NCBI GenBank assembly: GCA_030145945.1
Contig: JASLDK010000329.1
Span: 1-16,452 of the forward strand
Length of the DNA: 16,452 nucleotides
DNA from: Nocardioides sp.
GTDB taxonomy: Bacteria > Actinomycetota > Actinomycetes > Propionibacteriales > Nocardioidaceae
Direction of reading: 5' to 3'
Numbering within the stretch: the first letter of the stretch is position 1; each line of letters starts with the position of its first letter. Under the pieces are notes generated by a model, which did not search any database, had not been told where the DNA came from, and saw only the letters and a list, made by a program, of their open reading frames with translations. A program made the translations under genes and the position numbers. Positions 14,913-16,452 of this stretch are shown one piece after another.

Positions 14913-16223
14913 TTGACCTCGTACGACGGCGTGCTGGCGTCGCTGCAGGCCGAGGGTCGGCTGCCGTCGGTGTCGGCAGCTGTCGCCCGGGCCGGCCGCC
15001 CTGTCTGGCACGGCTGCGTCAACGTCATGCCAGACGTGTCGGTGACCAGCGCCTCGGCGTACCGGATCGGGTCGATCACCAAGACCCTGACCGCCGTGCT
15101 GGTCCTGCAGTTGCGCGACGAGGGACTGCTCGAGCTGGATGACCCGATCGGGCGCTTCGTGCCGGAGGCCGGGTACGCCACCGCGACGGTGCGTGAGCTC
15201 CTCTCGCACACCTCCGGGATGCAGAGCGAGCCGTGCGGCCCGTGGTGGGAGCGGGTCGACGGCGGGTCGTTCGATGAGCTGATGGTGGCCAACGACGGCT
15301 CCGGACGGGTTGGGGGAGCCGGAGAGGTCTTCCACTACTCCAACCTCGGCTTCGCGTTGCTCGGCGAGATCGTCGCGCGGCTGCGGGGGAGCACCTGGTG
15401 GTCGGCGGTGCAGGTCCGGCTCCTCCAACCGCTCGGCATGACCACGACGACGTACGACGCCCCGGCGGACCATGCACCCGGGCGGAGCGTCGACCATTTC
15501 GCCCACACGCTCTGCGGGGAGCCGCACGCGGACACCGGCGCCATGGCGCCCGCCGGCCAGCTGTGGAGCACGGTCGACGACCTGCTGCGGTGGGCGGACT
15601 TCCTGGCCGTCGGACACCCCGATGTGCTGTCGTCGAGGATGTTGGCCGAGATGGCCCTTTCCGCTGCGCCCGACGGGTCCTACGGGCTGGGCCTACGACG
15701 GGTCACCGACGGCGAGCGCGTGCTGGTCGGCCACACCGGATCCATGCCGGGCTTCCAGGCATCGCTGTTCGTCGACCGCCCCACCCGTGACGCGGCCGTC
15801 GTTCTGTCCGATGCGACGGCAGGCCTCGCCTCGGAGCGGGTCGGTCTCCGACTGCTCGCCGCGTCGGACCCGTCCGGGCAGGAAGCCCCCGTTGCCGCTT
15901 GGCGTCCGTCGCCGCGCCCGATTCCGGCACGGGTCAGCGAGATCCTGGGCGTGTGGTTCTGGGGCAACACCGGATACGGCTTCGAGTGGCGCGACGGCGA
16001 ACTGCAGATCCGCGACCTTCGCAGCGGAGAGCTCGACGAACGGTTCGTCCCGGCGGGCGACGGGTTCCTCGGCATCGAGGGCTACCACTCGGGCGAGACG
16101 CTGCACGTTCGCCGCGGCTTTGACGGATCGGCCAGCCATCTCGAGTGCGCGACCTTCATCTGGACCCGGACGCCCTACGATCCCAGCGCACCGATCCCCG
16201 GGGGTCCCGCACCGCAGGTCTGA
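14913..16223 (+). CDS. Serine hydrolase, beta-lactamase/penicillin-binding fold (class C type)
   Basis: The 436-residue protein has the class C beta-lactamase/D-aminopeptidase fold: SITK at 54-57 (nucleophile Ser54, Lys57), YSN at 142-144 and HTG at 274-276. RELLSHTSG near residue 95 is a family hallmark. About 100 C-terminal residues (ARVSEILGVWFWGNTGYGFEW...) resemble the beta-barrel seen after this domain in esterases and D-aminopeptidases. No signal peptide is visible, so it is probably cytoplasmic, and antibiotic resistance is not implied. TTG 14913 is chosen because it lies just after gcvP; GTG 14931 is an alternative. It may be co-transcribed with gcvP. Substrate (peptide, ester or D-amino acid amide) is unknown. 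Confidence 0.82.
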   Translation: MTSYDGVLASLQAEGRLPSVSAAVARAGRPVWHGCVNVMPDVSVTSASAYRIGSITKTLTAVLVLQLRDEGLLELDDPIGRFVPEAGYATATVRELLSHTSGMQSEPCGPWWERVDGGSFDELMVANDGSGRVGGAGEVFHYSNLGFALLGEIVARLRGSTWWSAVQVRLLQPLGMTTTTYDAPADHAPGRSVDHFAHTLCGEPHADTGAMAPAGQLWSTVDDLLRWADFLAVGHPDVLSSRMLAEMALSAAPDGSYGLGLRRVTDGERVLVGHTGSMPGFQASLFVDRPTRDAAVVLSDATAGLASERVGLRLLAASDPSGQEAPVAAWRPSPRPIPARVSEILGVWFWGNTGYGFEWRDGELQIRDLRSGELDERFVPAGDGFLGIEGYHSGETLHVRRGFDGSASHLECATFIWTRTPYDPSAPIPGGPAPQV

Positions 16224-16234
16224 CCGGACGATGC

Positions 16235-16240
16235 GATGAT
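16235..16240 (+). promoter_or_regulatory. Possible -10 box for leaderless thioesterase-like mRNA
   Basis: GATGAT ends 6 nt before GTG 16247, the same spacing as the TANNNT boxes elsewhere in the window. The first base deviates from consensus and no ribosome binding site precedes the start. Confidence 0.35.
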
Positions 16241-16246
16241 GACCCG

Positions 16247-16452
16247 GTGAACGAGAACACGTTCCAGTTTGCCTGGTTCCAGCCGTCCGAAGGCGGGTTC
16301 GATCCGCTTCCCCTCGCGCAGAGCCTGTGGCGCGACGACCAGATGCACGGGGTCGCCGTCAGCGGCCTCCTTTCCCGGGCACTCGAGCACGCTGCGCTCG
16401 ACGCTGGCCGGACCGACCTCGTCCCTGCTCGCTATCACGTCGACCTGTTCCG
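16247..16452 (+). CDS. Thioesterase-like protein, 3' end beyond window
   Basis: The first 68 codons (MNENTFQFAWFQPSEGGF...) are present. WRDDQMHGVAVSGLLSRALEHAA and PARYHVDLFR resemble the N-terminal part of TesB-type/thioesterase-like hotdog proteins, which hydrolyse acyl-CoA thioesters. The frame is open at the window edge. GTG 16247 starts 23 nt after the serine hydrolase stop. Family call is moderate because most of the protein is missing. Confidence 0.65.
   Translation, partial: MNENTFQFAWFQPSEGGFDPLPLAQSLWRDDQMHGVAVSGLLSRALEHAALDAGRTDLVPARYHVDLF

Noticed and set aside
14913..16223. Antibiotic-resistance beta-lactamase
   Set aside because: SxxK, YxN and HTG are shared by esterases and D-aminopeptidases; there is no visible signal peptide and an extra C-terminal domain is present.

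Overview
The window is GC-rich chromosomal DNA from an actinobacterium. The core, from a PgsA-type phosphatidyltransferase through two DUF881 proteins, a small basic protein, GcvH, a GarA-like FHA protein, an FtsR-like MerR regulator, a bifunctional nuclease and a second MerR regulator to GcvP, follows the order I remember for Mycobacterium tuberculosis Rv1822-Rv1832. Base composition, many GTG/TTG starts, leaderless-type promoters and the zinc-ribbon/FHA architecture suggest Nocardioidaceae or a relative. The family assignment is inference; the phylum is secure.

Layout. (1) 1-1919: a cell-surface glycopolymer pair, a CDP-glycerol glycerophosphotransferase-like gene on the minus strand and a hexapeptide-repeat acyltransferase on the plus strand. 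They diverge from an 80-bp gap that carries a 10-bp inverted repeat. (2) 1929-8798: seven plus-strand genes in which every neighbouring pair overlaps by 1 to 8 nt: acetoacetyl-CoA synthetase, two CNNM/CorC-type CBS membrane proteins, a CDP-alcohol phosphatidyltransferase, DUF881, small basic protein and DUF881. (3) 8809-11825: gcvH, the zinc-ribbon FHA protein (GarA/OdhI type), an FtsR-like MerR regulator, a DUF151 nuclease and a second MerR regulator. The 205-bp gap before the second MerR gene holds repeated GTTGAG half-sites and a recognisable promoter. (4) 11826-14905: a leader with a single-aptamer glycine riboswitch, then gcvP. (5) 14913-16452: a beta-lactamase-fold serine hydrolase placed 7 nt after gcvP, then the start of a thioesterase-like gene cut by the window edge.

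How the genes work together. GcvP and GcvH are the decarboxylase and lipoyl carrier of the glycine cleavage system, and the riboswitch should tie GcvP synthesis to glycine. The GarA-like protein next to gcvH belongs to the family that tunes 2-oxoglutarate and glutamate metabolism under Ser/Thr kinase control. The DUF881/small-basic-protein module resembles the ylxW-ylxX-sbp genes beside ftsA in Bacillus, which together with the FtsR-like regulator hints at an envelope or cell-division role. Apart from the thioesterase start at the edge, all protein-coding calls are complete. No mobile elements, CRISPR arrays, rRNA or tRNA genes were seen.

A recurrent feature is a TANNNT hexamer ending 6-7 nt before an ATG or GTG start. 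This fits leaderless transcription at up to seven starts. In two cases the hexamer contains the stop codon of the preceding gene.
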